DNA of 64,000 nt from Sva-07 sp963793335 (GTDB taxonomy: Bacteria > Actinomycetota > Acidimicrobiia > Acidimicrobiales > Ilumatobacteraceae). A program made the position numbers and the translations under genes. Each line of letters opens with the position of its first letter. Within the stretch, counting starts at the first letter, position 1. Below, piece by piece: positions 16,573 to 24,230 of the stretch. The stretch spans positions 434,001 through 498,000 of the forward strand of contig CAWBZS010000001.1 of NCBI GenBank assembly GCA_963793335.1. The letters are read 5' to 3'. The notes below the pieces were generated by a model. It ran no database searches. It was not told where the DNA came from and saw only the letters and a list, made by a program, of their open reading frames with translations.

Positions 16573-17928
16573 GTGAGACATCGACATCTGCTGCTGATCG
16601 GCCTGGCCGCGGCCACCGTCGCCGCATCATGCTCCTCTGGCGGTGACGACACCGCAGCGCCCACGCAGACCGTCACCGCCGAGGCCCCGCGTACCGACGC
16701 GCCGACCACGGTGGCGTCGACGGTTGCACCGACCACGCAAGCCCCGACGACCACGATCGACCCGGCGGAGGCACGCACGATCGAACAGGTCAACGAGTAC
16801 GTCGCCCAGGCTGCAGCATTCGACCAGGCGGGCGCCGACGCCCAGTTCCCATCGGGCCTCACGTTCGCCGCAGGCGGCGCACCGGGGTACTCCCGCTACG
16901 TGTTCCGCGAGCACTCCGAAGGCGTGGTCCCGACCCTGGTGGAAGGCCCGCTCGACGGCACGGTGCGATGCCAGGACGTGGCGCTCCCCTGCTCGTACCT
17001 CGAGCTCAAGGAGCTGGCCGCGTCGGGTGAGCCGATGCCGCCGGAGCTCCAGATGAGCGCCGAGGAACTGTCGACGCTCGTGGGCCAACTCGACGAGGTC
17101 AACGCCTTCGCCGAACTGCACCGAGACGTCAACAGCGCGTGCGCCGAGGGGTTTGTCAGCGATCGGATCCAGAGCGCCAACATGGGCTCACACTTCTACC
17201 AACCGAACTGGATCGGCGACGGCTTCTTCCCGTCACGGCCCGAGATCCTGCTGTACGCCCTCGCCGACGGCACGATGCCGAACGGGCCGGTCGGCCAGTG
17301 CGTCGGCGGCGTGTGGAATGGTCCGCCGATGAAGCTGGTCGGCACGTCGTTCATCATCCCGCCGAACGTGATCGGCAACGATCACCCCGAGGCGTTCGCC
17401 GGCCCGCTCGACAATTGGCACATCCACTACAACCTCTGCCGGGGCAACGCCCAGGGCCGCGACACGTTCATCCCGCGGAGCGAGTGCGAGGCCGCCGGCG
17501 GGAACTTCTCCGCCGCGCTCGGATGGATGATCCACGCGTGGGTCGACCCGCTGCACGACAACCAGCTCGGCGTGTTCGGCATGTGGAATTCGTCGATCCA
17601 GCCGGTGATGGATCCGAGTGCGGTGCTCGAGACGCGATCGGTGCGCGGCACCGACTTCCCCGACGGCGCGGAGCAGTCGCTGATCACCGACTTCCTGTAC
17701 AACGGCTCGCTCACGGTCGAGGTCGGCCAGCCGCTGTTCTTCAACAACGTCGACTCGGTGCCCCACACGGTCACCGCCGGCACCCCCGACGACCCGGCGC
17801 TGGACGACTTCGACTCGGGTCTGCTGACGCCGGGCAGCAACTACACGCTCACCTTCGACGAGCCCGGCGTGTACTCGCTGTTCTGCACGCTGCACCCGGA
17901 CATGGTCGCCAGCGTCACCGTCGACTGA
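16573..17928 (+). CDS. Lipoprotein with C-terminal cupredoxin domain
   Basis: The 451-residue protein has a lipoprotein signal ending VAASCSS, a Thr/Ala/Pro linker (about residues 27-65), a large central domain I do not recognise, and a C-terminal cupredoxin domain. In the last part, FNNVDSVPHTVTAG supplies a His and FCTLHPDM supplies Cys, His and Met, the four ligands of a type 1 blue-copper site. The middle region holds NWHIHYNLCRG, several Cys and HAWVDPLHDNQLGVFGMWN, so a second metal site is possible. It is outside the membrane and probably transfers electrons or handles copper. The start is a GTG with no good Shine-Dalgarno. It is not part of the nucleoside operon by function. Confidence 0.8.
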   Translation: MRHRHLLLIGLAAATVAASCSSGGDDTAAPTQTVTAEAPRTDAPTTVASTVAPTTQAPTTTIDPAEARTIEQVNEYVAQAAAFDQAGADAQFPSGLTFAAGGAPGYSRYVFREHSEGVVPTLVEGPLDGTVRCQDVALPCSYLELKELAASGEPMPPELQMSAEELSTLVGQLDEVNAFAELHRDVNSACAEGFVSDRIQSANMGSHFYQPNWIGDGFFPSRPEILLYALADGTMPNGPVGQCVGGVWNGPPMKLVGTSFIIPPNVIGNDHPEAFAGPLDNWHIHYNLCRGNAQGRDTFIPRSECEAAGGNFSAALGWMIHAWVDPLHDNQLGVFGMWNSSIQPVMDPSAVLETRSVRGTDFPDGAEQSLITDFLYNGSLTVEVGQPLFFNNVDSVPHTVTAGTPDDPALDDFDSGLLTPGSNYTLTFDEPGVYSLFCTLHPDMVASVTVD

Positions 17929-17963
17929 CCCGTACGTTTGGTGTCAGACACCAAACGTACGGG
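17929..17963. repeat. REP-like palindrome, copy A
   Basis: A perfect inverted repeat: the 17-base arm CCCGTACGTTTGGTGTC (17929-17945), one central A, and its exact complement (17947-17963). It starts on the base after the TGA of the cupredoxin gene. The same core (CGTTTGGTGTC-N-GACACCAAACG) recurs at 20601-20631 and 21474-21508, where it brackets a RAYT transposase gene, so this is probably a mobilised copy of that element. It can form a terminator-like hairpin. Confidence 0.85.
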
Positions 17964-17985
17964 GCACCTGCCGTACGCTCTGGGC

Positions 17986-18843
17986 ATGCTGACGGCGGAA
18001 CAGGTCGAGACCTTCGAGCGCGACGGATTCGTGGTGGTGCCAGACTTCGTGGCTGCAGACGCCCGGGACCGACTGCGCCGCCGAGCACTCGATCTGGTGG
18101 ACGCGTGGGAACCGTCCGAGCAGCGTTCGGTGTTCACGACCAACGAGCAGGAACGCAACTCCGACGCCGAGTTCCTCGCCAGCGGGTCGACCACCTGGTG
18201 CTTCTTCGAGGAGGAAGCCTTCGGACCCGATGGCGAACTCACCCAACCGAAGGAGTTGAGCATCAACAAGATCGGCCACGCCCAGCACGACCTCGACGAC
18301 GAGTTCGAGCGGTTCGCCTACGACCCTCGACTCGCCGAGGTCGCCGACGACGTCGGCCTCATCGACCCTCGGGCGTTGCAGTCGATGTACATCTTCAAAC
18401 AGCCGCACATCGGCGGCGAGGTCTCCTGCCACCAGGACGCGACCTTCCTCTACAGCGATCCGATCACCGTCACCGGGTTCTGGTTCGCCATCGAGGACGC
18501 CACGTTGGACAACGGATGCCTGTGGGCGGCGCCGGGCGGCCACCATGGACCCGTTCGCAAGCTGTTCAAGCGCAACGATGCCGGCGATGGCACGTTCTTC
18601 GAGACGCTCGACGACACGCCACTGCCCGAGCCACCTCCCCTTGGCAGCGATCTGGTTCCGCTGGAGGTTCCCGCCGGCACGCTGGTGGTGTTGAACGGCC
18701 GACTCCCACATTGGAGTGACGTCAACCGGTCGGCCACGAGCCGACACGCCTACACCCTGCACTGCATCTCCGGCGGTGCCGACTACCCCGACTGGAACTG
18801 GCTGCAGCGGCCCAGCGACATGCCGTTGCGTCCGCTCGGCTGA
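17986..18843 (+). CDS. Phytanoyl-CoA dioxygenase (PhyH) family protein
   Basis: A 285-residue Fe(II)/2-oxoglutarate oxygenase of the PhyH family. ERDGFVVVPDFV at the N-terminus is typical, SCHQDATFLYSDP provides the HxD iron ligands, CLWAAPGGHHGPV follows, and RLPHWSDVNRSATSRHAY gives the distal His and the 2-oxoglutarate Arg. Family members hydroxylate acyl-CoAs or small metabolites; the substrate is not predictable. TACGCT at 17974-17979 ends six bases before the ATG, so the start is supported and the message is probably leaderless. Palindrome copy A lies just upstream, between the cupredoxin gene and this promoter. Confidence 0.85.
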   Translation: MLTAEQVETFERDGFVVVPDFVAADARDRLRRRALDLVDAWEPSEQRSVFTTNEQERNSDAEFLASGSTTWCFFEEEAFGPDGELTQPKELSINKIGHAQHDLDDEFERFAYDPRLAEVADDVGLIDPRALQSMYIFKQPHIGGEVSCHQDATFLYSDPITVTGFWFAIEDATLDNGCLWAAPGGHHGPVRKLFKRNDAGDGTFFETLDDTPLPEPPPLGSDLVPLEVPAGTLVVLNGRLPHWSDVNRSATSRHAYTLHCISGGADYPDWNWLQRPSDMPLRPLG

Positions 18844-18873
18844 CCTGCCGATGCCCGTCGGTAGCGTGGCCGC

Positions 18874-19962
18874 ATGTCGATGGCAGATCTGATTCACCGG
18901 GCGCCCAAAGCGCTGCTCCACGACCACCTCGACGGTGGTGTCCGCCCGCAGACCGTGATCGACTTGGCGCAGGAGTTCGGCTACGCCGATCTGCCGACCA
19001 CCGACGTCGATGATCTCGCCACGTGGTTCAATCGAGGAGCCAAGCGAAACGACCTCGTGTTGTATCTCGAGACGTTCGCGCACACCGTCGGCGTGATGCA
19101 GGACCGCGACGCCATCGAGCGGGTGGCCTACGAGTGCGCCCAGGACCTCGCCGCCGACGGCATCGTGTACGCCGAGGTCAGATTCGCCCCCGAGCTGAGC
19201 ACCGGGAAGGGCATGACCCTCGACGAGGTGATGGAGGCAGTCCTCGAGGGCTTCCGGCGTGGAGCGGCCGACACCGACCTCACCATCTACGCCATCGTCT
19301 CGGCGATGCGCACCGCAGCACGAAGCCTCGAGATCGCCGAGTTGGCCGTGCGCTTTCGCGATGCCGGAGTCGTCGGCTTCGACATCGCTGGGGCTGAAGC
19401 GGGCTACCCACCGTCACGACACCTCGATGCGTTTCAGTACGTCAACCGGGAGAACTTCCACTCGACCATCCACGCCGGGGAGGCGTTCGGACTGCCGTCG
19501 ATCTGGGAAGCGGTCCAGTTCTGTGGCGCCGAGCGCCTCGGTCACGGCGTTCGGATCGTCGATGACATCGACCCTGGCTCCGGATTGGGAACCGAGCAAC
19601 TCGGTCGATTGGCCACCTACATCCGCGACCGACGCATCCCATTGGAACTGTGCCCCACGTCCAACGTGAACACCGGAGTCGTCCCGTCGATCGCCGAACA
19701 CCCGATCGGTATGCTGCGGCGGCTGCGTTTCCGGGTCACCGTGAACACCGACAACCGCTTGATGAGCAACACCTCGATGACCAAGGAGATGCAGAAGCTC
19801 CACGAGGCGTTCGGTTGGGGCCTCGACGACTTCGAGTGGCTGACGGTCAATGCGATGAAGTCGGCGTTCGCGCCGTTTCCGGAGCGGCTGAAGCTGATCA
19901 ACGGGGTCATCAAGCCGCGCTACTCGATCCTCAAGAGCGAACTGTCGCTCGGAGCTGCGTGA
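18874..19962 (+). CDS. add: Adenosine deaminase (second copy)
   Basis: The 362-residue protein carries HDHLDGG, FHSTIHAGEAFGLPS (standard HAGE), ERLGHGVRI and VNTDNRLMSNTSMTKEM, the full motif set of actinobacterial adenosine deaminases. It is closer to the common form than the copy at 15394, whose HAGE is HASE. TAGCGT at 18862-18867 ends six bases before the ATG, marking a leaderless start. The stop is one base before the upp start, so the two form an operon for salvage of adenosine and uracil. Confidence 0.92.
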   Translation: MSMADLIHRAPKALLHDHLDGGVRPQTVIDLAQEFGYADLPTTDVDDLATWFNRGAKRNDLVLYLETFAHTVGVMQDRDAIERVAYECAQDLAADGIVYAEVRFAPELSTGKGMTLDEVMEAVLEGFRRGAADTDLTIYAIVSAMRTAARSLEIAELAVRFRDAGVVGFDIAGAEAGYPPSRHLDAFQYVNRENFHSTIHAGEAFGLPSIWEAVQFCGAERLGHGVRIVDDIDPGSGLGTEQLGRLATYIRDRRIPLELCPTSNVNTGVVPSIAEHPIGMLRRLRFRVTVNTDNRLMSNTSMTKEMQKLHEAFGWGLDDFEWLTVNAMKSAFAPFPERLKLINGVIKPRYSILKSELSLGAA

Positions 19963-19963
19963 C

Positions 19964-20599
19964 ATGGCGGTCAACACCGTGCTCGTCGATCATCCCGTCT
20001 GCACCGACGCGCTCGCGCAGATACGCGACCGGGCGACCCCCAATGCACTGTTCCGTCAGAATCTGGAACGCATCGGTGGTCTGCTGATCGCCGAGGCCAC
20101 TCGCACCCTGCCCACCGTCGACGGCACCGTTGCCACGCCGCTGACCACGGCGCCCGCCCGCCGGATCGCCGTCCAGCCGGTCGTGGTACCGATCCTGCGT
20201 GCCGGGCTGGGCTTCGTCGGGCCCGCCCAGGACCTGCTGCCGAACGCAGACATCGGCTTCATCGGCATGGCCCGCAACGAGACGACGCACCAGCCAGAGC
20301 CCTACGTGAACAAGCTGCCGGAGTCGCTGAGCGGCCGTCCGGTGATCGTGCTCGATCCCATGCTCGCGACAGGTGGCTCGCTCATCCACACCCTCCGACT
20401 GCTCGTCGAGCGCGGGGCGCCTGAGCCGATCACGGTCGTCTGTGCGCTTGCGGCTCCCGAGGGCATCGCCGCCCTCGACGGTGCCGGCCTCGACGTGCAC
20501 CTGTTCACCGCCGCGATCGACGACCACCTGAACGATGACGCGTTCATCGTGCCGGGACTGGGCGACGCCGGCGACCGCCAGTTCGGCACCCCCGCCTGA
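19964..20599 (+). CDS. upp: Uracil phosphoribosyltransferase
   Basis: This 211-residue protein converts uracil and PRPP to UMP. It shows PVVVPILRAGLGFVGPAQDL, the PRPP motif VIVLDPMLATGGS and the C-terminal uracil-binding GLGDAGDRQFGT. Length and motif order are normal for Upp. It follows the second adenosine deaminase by one base. Palindrome copy B begins two bases after its stop and may end the transcript. In mycobacteria upp, add and a phosphomannomutase-like gene are also neighbours, so the grouping with the mutase at 21.5-23.2 kb is probably ancestral, with the transposase unit inserted between. Confidence 0.95.
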   Translation: MAVNTVLVDHPVCTDALAQIRDRATPNALFRQNLERIGGLLIAEATRTLPTVDGTVATPLTTAPARRIAVQPVVVPILRAGLGFVGPAQDLLPNADIGFIGMARNETTHQPEPYVNKLPESLSGRPVIVLDPMLATGGSLIHTLRLLVERGAPEPITVVCALAAPEGIAALDGAGLDVHLFTAAIDDHLNDDAFIVPGLGDAGDRQFGTPA

Positions 20600-20600
20600 C

Positions 20601-20631
20601 GTCACGTTTGGTGTCTGACACCAAGCGTTAC
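20601..20631. repeat. REP-like palindrome, copy B
   Basis: GTCACGTTTGGTGTC (20601-20615), central T, and GACACCAAGCGTTAC (20617-20631) pair over 15 positions with one G-T wobble and one mismatch. It is the least perfect of the three copies. It lies just after the upp stop and 39 bases before the RAYT gene, forming the left bracket of the unit at 20601-21508. Confidence 0.85.
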
Positions 20632-20669
20632 ATCATCTCTGCGACACCCCGTCTCTACCGTGCGGAGTC

Positions 20670-21479
20670 ATGGCACGACCATTGCGACACGATGAGGACG
20701 GCGGTTGGCACCATGTGATGAATCGCGGTCTCGACAGGCAGCCGATCTTTCTGCACGACTGCGATCGGACGACGTGCGAGTCGTTGCTGCAGCAACTCGC
20801 CGAGGAACACGGCATCGAGATCCACGCCTACTGCCTCATGGGCAACCACTACCACCTCCTGGTGCACTGCCCCTCGGCCGGCCTCTCCGCAGCGATGCAG
20901 CAGCTGTCGTCGTCGTACACGAGGATCGTCAACGATCGCGTCGGACGCGACGGCCCACTGTTCCGGGGTCGCTTCCATTCGGTGTCCGTTCAGACCGACA
21001 TCCACATCGCACGGGCTGCTGCGTACATCCACCGCAACCCGATCGACCTCGTTCCGGCGGCAGCGCTCGACGCCTACCGCTGGTCGTCGTACGGCGTGTA
21101 CATGCACCGCCGACAGGCTCCGCCGTGGATGACCACGGCCACGATCGAATCGCTGCTGCCGGCTGAGGTCCACCGTGAACTGGTCGCTCACCCGATCGAG
21201 ACTCCGGGATCGTGTGGGATCGGCGAGCAGCTCATCGACTCGTCCGTGGGTGCCAGAACCGATCCGAACGGGGCCGACGGCCGGCGGGCTCGACTCCTCC
21301 TCGGATTCGAGCTGGCCGGTATGTCCGGGCTCCGAGTCGCCGACTGGCTCGGTCTGCCGTCCGCAGGTGCGGCGCGCGCGGCCGTTGCTCGGGCTCGAAC
21401 CTTCCGGCTCGGCTCCGCGTCATTCGATCACCTCGTGACATCGATCGAGCGCGAGCTGTCCCACGTGCACCAGCCGTAA
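20670..21479 (+). CDS. REP-associated tyrosine transposase (RAYT, Y1_Tnp)
   Basis: The 269-residue protein has the TnpA_REP/IS200-like Y1 transposase domain: WHHVMNRGLDRQPIFLHD, then MGNHYHLLVHC, with H60-Y61-H62 as the HUH metal motif, PLFRGRFHSV, and AAAYIHRNPIDL, where Tyr119 is the likely nucleophile position by family comparison. A C-terminal region (LLLGFELAGMSGLRVADWLG) looks helix-turn-helix-like. The enzyme nicks and joins single-stranded DNA at hairpins. TACCGT at 20656-20661 ends eight bases before the ATG, so it has its own leaderless promoter. Its stop lies inside palindrome copy C, and its last 248 bases overlap antisense the extended mutase reading frame. Confidence 0.9.
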   Translation: MARPLRHDEDGGWHHVMNRGLDRQPIFLHDCDRTTCESLLQQLAEEHGIEIHAYCLMGNHYHLLVHCPSAGLSAAMQQLSSSYTRIVNDRVGRDGPLFRGRFHSVSVQTDIHIARAAAYIHRNPIDLVPAAALDAYRWSSYGVYMHRRQAPPWMTTATIESLLPAEVHRELVAHPIETPGSCGIGEQLIDSSVGARTDPNGADGRRARLLLGFELAGMSGLRVADWLGLPSAGAARAAVARARTFRLGSASFDHLVTSIERELSHVHQP

Positions 21480-23181
21480 CGTTTGGTGTCTGACACCAAA
21501 CGTTACGGGTCGCGAGGGCGGTGAGGAGCGTGTCGAGTTCGGCTGGGTCGACATCGACCGCCTCGCCGTACAGCTTCACCTTGGGTTCGGTCCCGCTCGG
21601 ACGGATCTGCAGTCGCACACCGCCCTCGAGCATCAACCGCAACAGATTCGCCTCCGGGTAGGTCTCCACCGACACCACCGCCCGGCCACCCACCTCGGCA
21701 GGCGGGTCCATCTGCAGCGACGACACCCAGGCAGCACCATCGGTCGGCGGCATCTTGACCGACAACTCCGCGGTGACGTACCGACCGAATCGGTCAGCGA
21801 TCGAATCGAGCCGGTCCTGCAACGTCTCGCCCTCCGAGGCTGCAACCGCCGCGATCTCGGCCATCAGCACCGCGGCCGTGATGCCATCCTTGTCGAGCGG
21901 TGTGGGTGCGACCAGGTACCCCAATGCCTGCTCGTAGCCGAGCATCAGTCGCAAGTCGGGCCGCTCCGTGGCGATCTTGCCGATCCACTTGAAGCCAGTG
22001 AAGGTCTCTTCACTGTGCACCCCGGCCGCGTCGGCCATCCGAGCGAGCAGCGATGACGACACCAAGGTGGTCACGACGAGACGGTCGTCGCCGACGGTGT
22101 TGGCCAAGATGTAGTCGGCGAACAGCCAGCCGATCTCGTCGCCGCTGAGTCGCCGCCAACTCCCACCGGGTTGCGGAATCGCCACACCCAGACGATCGGC
22201 ATCGGGATCGTTGGCCAACGCCACCGCGGCATCGCACGCCGCGGCGTCGGCGAGCAACAGATCCATCGCCCCCGGCTCCTCGGGATTCGGGAACGACACG
22301 GTCGGGAAGGTCCCGTCAGGCTGTTGTTGCCGCTCGACGACGTGCGGGGCCGGAAGACCAGCCGCATCGAAGGCCCGGAGCACCACGTCGCCCCCCACGC
22401 CGTGCATGGCCGTGTAGGCCACCGCAACGCCTGCCACGTCGGGGCGAAGGCGAACCGACGGGACGAATGCGACGTAGCGATCGACCCACGAATGATCGAG
22501 CCGTTCGATCAGCGCGTCGTCGGGACTCGCGAGCGCGACCGTGAGCGGGTCGAACGTCGCGATGCGTTCGGAGATGTCGGTGTCGACCGGCGACACGATC
22601 TGCGACCCGGTCGGAAGGTAGACCTTGTAGCCGTTGTCGGCGGGCGGGTTGTGCGACGCCGTCACGACCACGCCGGCTGCGGCGTCCATCTCGGTGATCG
22701 ACCAGGCCAGCACTGGTGTGGGCTGCACGCCGGGGTGCAGCATCGATCGGATCCCCATCGACGCGAGCACCCGTGCGGTGTCGTCCGCAAACAGGTCGCT
22801 CTTGCGCCGAGCATCGTGGGCGATCACCACCCCACGAGCGGACGCATCCGGAATCGTTCCGTTGGCCTCCGCATCGAGCAGCCACCGACCGATCCCGGCA
22901 GCGGCCTGACGCACCACCAGCCGGTTCATTCGCATCGAACCGGCAGCCACCGCCGCCCGGAGGCCCGCCGTGCCGAACTCGAGCACGCCAGCGAACCGTG
23001 CGCTGAGGTCGTCGACGGCCCCAGGCTCATCGCGTTGCGCAGCGACGATCAGCTCGTTGAGTTCGCTGCGGATGTCGTCATCGGGCTCGGCAGCCAACCA
23101 CTGCTGCGCGACATCGATCACGTCGCCGCCTCGGCTCGCCGATGCTTCGCCACCTGGGGTTCTGCCGTGATCAGCCATCAC
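21232..23181 (-). CDS. Phosphomannomutase/phosphoglucomutase family protein with extended tail
   Basis: The first 559 residues are a complete alpha-D-phosphohexomutase: VTASHNPPADNGYK holds the catalytic Ser, ALANDPDADRLGVA the metal loop, GFKWIGKIA and EQALGYLV the sugar-binding region, and RPSGTEPKVKLYG the phosphate-binding loop. It interconverts 1- and 6- (or 1- and 5-) phosphates of sugars. Given upp, two add genes and an adenosine-kinase-like gene beside it, phosphopentomutase activity in nucleoside salvage is a fair inference. The protein should end near 21508, but palindrome copy C removed the stop and the frame runs on for 90 residues antisense to the transposase. It overlaps the PfkB gene by 11 bases. 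Confidence 0.9.
   Translation of the reverse strand: MMADHGRTPGGEASASRGGDVIDVAQQWLAAEPDDDIRSELNELIVAAQRDEPGAVDDLSARFAGVLEFGTAGLRAAVAAGSMRMNRLVVRQAAAGIGRWLLDAEANGTIPDASARGVVIAHDARRKSDLFADDTARVLASMGIRSMLHPGVQPTPVLAWSITEMDAAAGVVVTASHNPPADNGYKVYLPTGSQIVSPVDTDISERIATFDPLTVALASPDDALIERLDHSWVDRYVAFVPSVRLRPDVAGVAVAYTAMHGVGGDVVLRAFDAAGLPAPHVVERQQQPDGTFPTVSFPNPEEPGAMDLLLADAAACDAAVALANDPDADRLGVAIPQPGGSWRRLSGDEIGWLFADYILANTVGDDRLVVTTLVSSSLLARMADAAGVHSEETFTGFKWIGKIATERPDLRLMLGYEQALGYLVAPTPLDKDGITAAVLMAEIAAVAASEGETLQDRLDSIADRFGRYVTAELSVKMPPTDGAAWVSSLQMDPPAEVGGRAVVSVETYPEANLLRLMLEGGVRLQIRPSGTEPKVKLYGEAVDVDPAELDTLLTALATRNVWCQTPNVTAGARGTARARSMSRGDRMTRSRAGRFEPEQRPRAPHLRTADRASRRLGARTYRPARIRGGVEPAGRRPRSDRFWHPRTSR
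21474..21508. repeat. REP-like palindrome, copy C
   Basis: A perfect inverted repeat: CCGTAACGTTTGGTGTC (21474-21490), central T, and its exact complement (21492-21508). The left arm supplies the TAA stop of the transposase gene. The right arm lies at the 3' end of the mutase gene on the other strand and leaves that gene without a stop codon in frame. Confidence 0.9.
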
Positions 23182-24196
23182 CGATCAGGTTACGCAGCTC
23201 CACGAGTGGGCGCGGCCCCACGTGGCCGATCACCTCGGCAGCGGCGATCGCGCCGAACCGACCGCACGTGGCCAGGTCGCGGCCCGAGGTCAACCCGTGC
23301 AGGAACCCCGCGGCGAACAGATCGCCGGCGCCGGTGGTGTCGATCACCCGATCGACCGACTGCGCGGGGACCCGGAGCAACTCGTCGGGCGTGATGATCA
23401 CACACCCCTCGGCGCCGATCGTGATCGCCGCGAACTGGCACTCCCGGCGCAGTGCCGCCACGGCGTCGTCGAACGAGTCGAGTTCGTACAGCGACAGCAG
23501 TTCGTCGTGGTTGCCGAAGAGCAGATCGACTCGATCCTGGACGAGCCCACGGAAGTCGTCGCGGTGCCGATCGACACAGAAGGAGTCGGACAGGGTGAGC
23601 GACACCATTCGGCCGTTGTCGTGGGCGACTGCAGCGGCGCGACGAAACGCCGCTTTCGCGTCGTCGCGGTCGAACAGGTAACCCTCCATGTAGAGCACGT
23701 GCGATTCGGCGATGACCGATTCGTCGAGATCGTCGACGCACAGTTCGCTCGACACGCCGAGGTAGGTGTTCATCGTTCGTTCGGCATCGGGAGTGACGAC
23801 GATCACGCAGCGTCCCGTCGGCATCGAGTGCTCGCCCAGCGGCCGGTGGAAGGCGACGCCGACGGCACGCATGTCGTGGCCGAACACGTCACCGAGATCG
23901 TCTCCGTTGACCTTGCCGATGTACGCCGCACGACCGCCCATGCTCGCCACACCGACGACGGTGTTGGCAGCTGAACCACCGCTCATCTCCACCGCCCGGT
24001 CGAGCGCGGCGTAGAGCTCGACCGCACGTTCGGTCTCGATCAGCGTCATCGCGCCCTTCACCAGATCGTGGTGCTCGAGGAAGTGCTCCTCGGCAGGGGC
24101 GATCACATCGACGAGGGCATTGCCGATACCCACGACGTCGAATCGCGCGGGCACGGAGCCAGAGTCGGTCGAGAACCGTCGAGAGAGGTCGGACAC
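23171..24196 (-). CDS. PfkB family carbohydrate/adenosine kinase
   Basis: The 341-residue protein is a PfkB-family kinase. FDVVGIGNALVDVIAPAEE opens it, MSGGSAANTVVGVASMGG is the substrate-side motif (PfkB signature 1), LLFGNHDELLSLY follows, and VIDTTGAGDLFAAGFLHG is signature 2 with the catalytic Asp. The N-terminal ALVD and SGGSAANT forms are those of adenosine and sugar kinases. With the adenosine deaminases and nucleoside importer nearby, phosphorylation of adenosine or a related nucleoside is likely, but ribose-type substrates cannot be excluded. The GTG start has TAGCGT (minus strand, 24205-24210) eight bases upstream. It probably drives both this gene and the mutase. Confidence 0.88.
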   Translation of the reverse strand: MSDLSRRFSTDSGSVPARFDVVGIGNALVDVIAPAEEHFLEHHDLVKGAMTLIETERAVELYAALDRAVEMSGGSAANTVVGVASMGGRAAYIGKVNGDDLGDVFGHDMRAVGVAFHRPLGEHSMPTGRCVIVVTPDAERTMNTYLGVSSELCVDDLDESVIAESHVLYMEGYLFDRDDAKAAFRRAAAVAHDNGRMVSLTLSDSFCVDRHRDDFRGLVQDRVDLLFGNHDELLSLYELDSFDDAVAALRRECQFAAITIGAEGCVIITPDELLRVPAQSVDRVIDTTGAGDLFAAGFLHGLTSGRDLATCGRFGAIAAAEVIGHVGPRPLVELRNLIGDG

Positions 24197-24204
24197 GGGT
24201 GATC

Positions 24205-24223
24205 ACGCTACCGCCGCTACCGT
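24205..24223. promoter_or_regulatory. Back-to-back -10 elements for pfkB-like gene and pepN
   Basis: TAGCGT on the minus strand (24205-24210) is eight bases before the GTG of the PfkB-family gene, and TACCGT on the plus strand (24218-24223) is seven bases before the ATG of pepN. The two hexamers are separated by seven bases, so both promoters share one small region and both messages would begin at or next to their start codons. Confidence 0.65.
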
Positions 24224-24230
24224 GCTCCGG

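Larger units (their letters stand above)
20601..21508 (+). mobile_element. RAYT/REP unit: transposase gene bracketed by palindromes
   Basis: A RAYT (REP-associated tyrosine transposase) gene at 20670-21479 is enclosed by two copies of a 31-35 bp palindrome at 20601-20631 and 21474-21508. The right copy contains the transposase's own TAA stop. RAYTs are single-strand HUH enzymes that recognise REP hairpins and are usually flanked by the repeats they mobilise, so the arrangement matches that class. A third copy at 17929-17963 shows that the palindrome also occurs alone. No target-site duplication is visible, as expected for this mechanism. Confidence 0.82.

Noticed and set aside
17929..21508. 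Composite transposon carrying add and upp between palindrome copies A and C
   Set aside because: The palindromes are REP-like single elements and two copies already bracket the RAYT gene; genes between A and B have normal composition and ancestral-looking neighbours.
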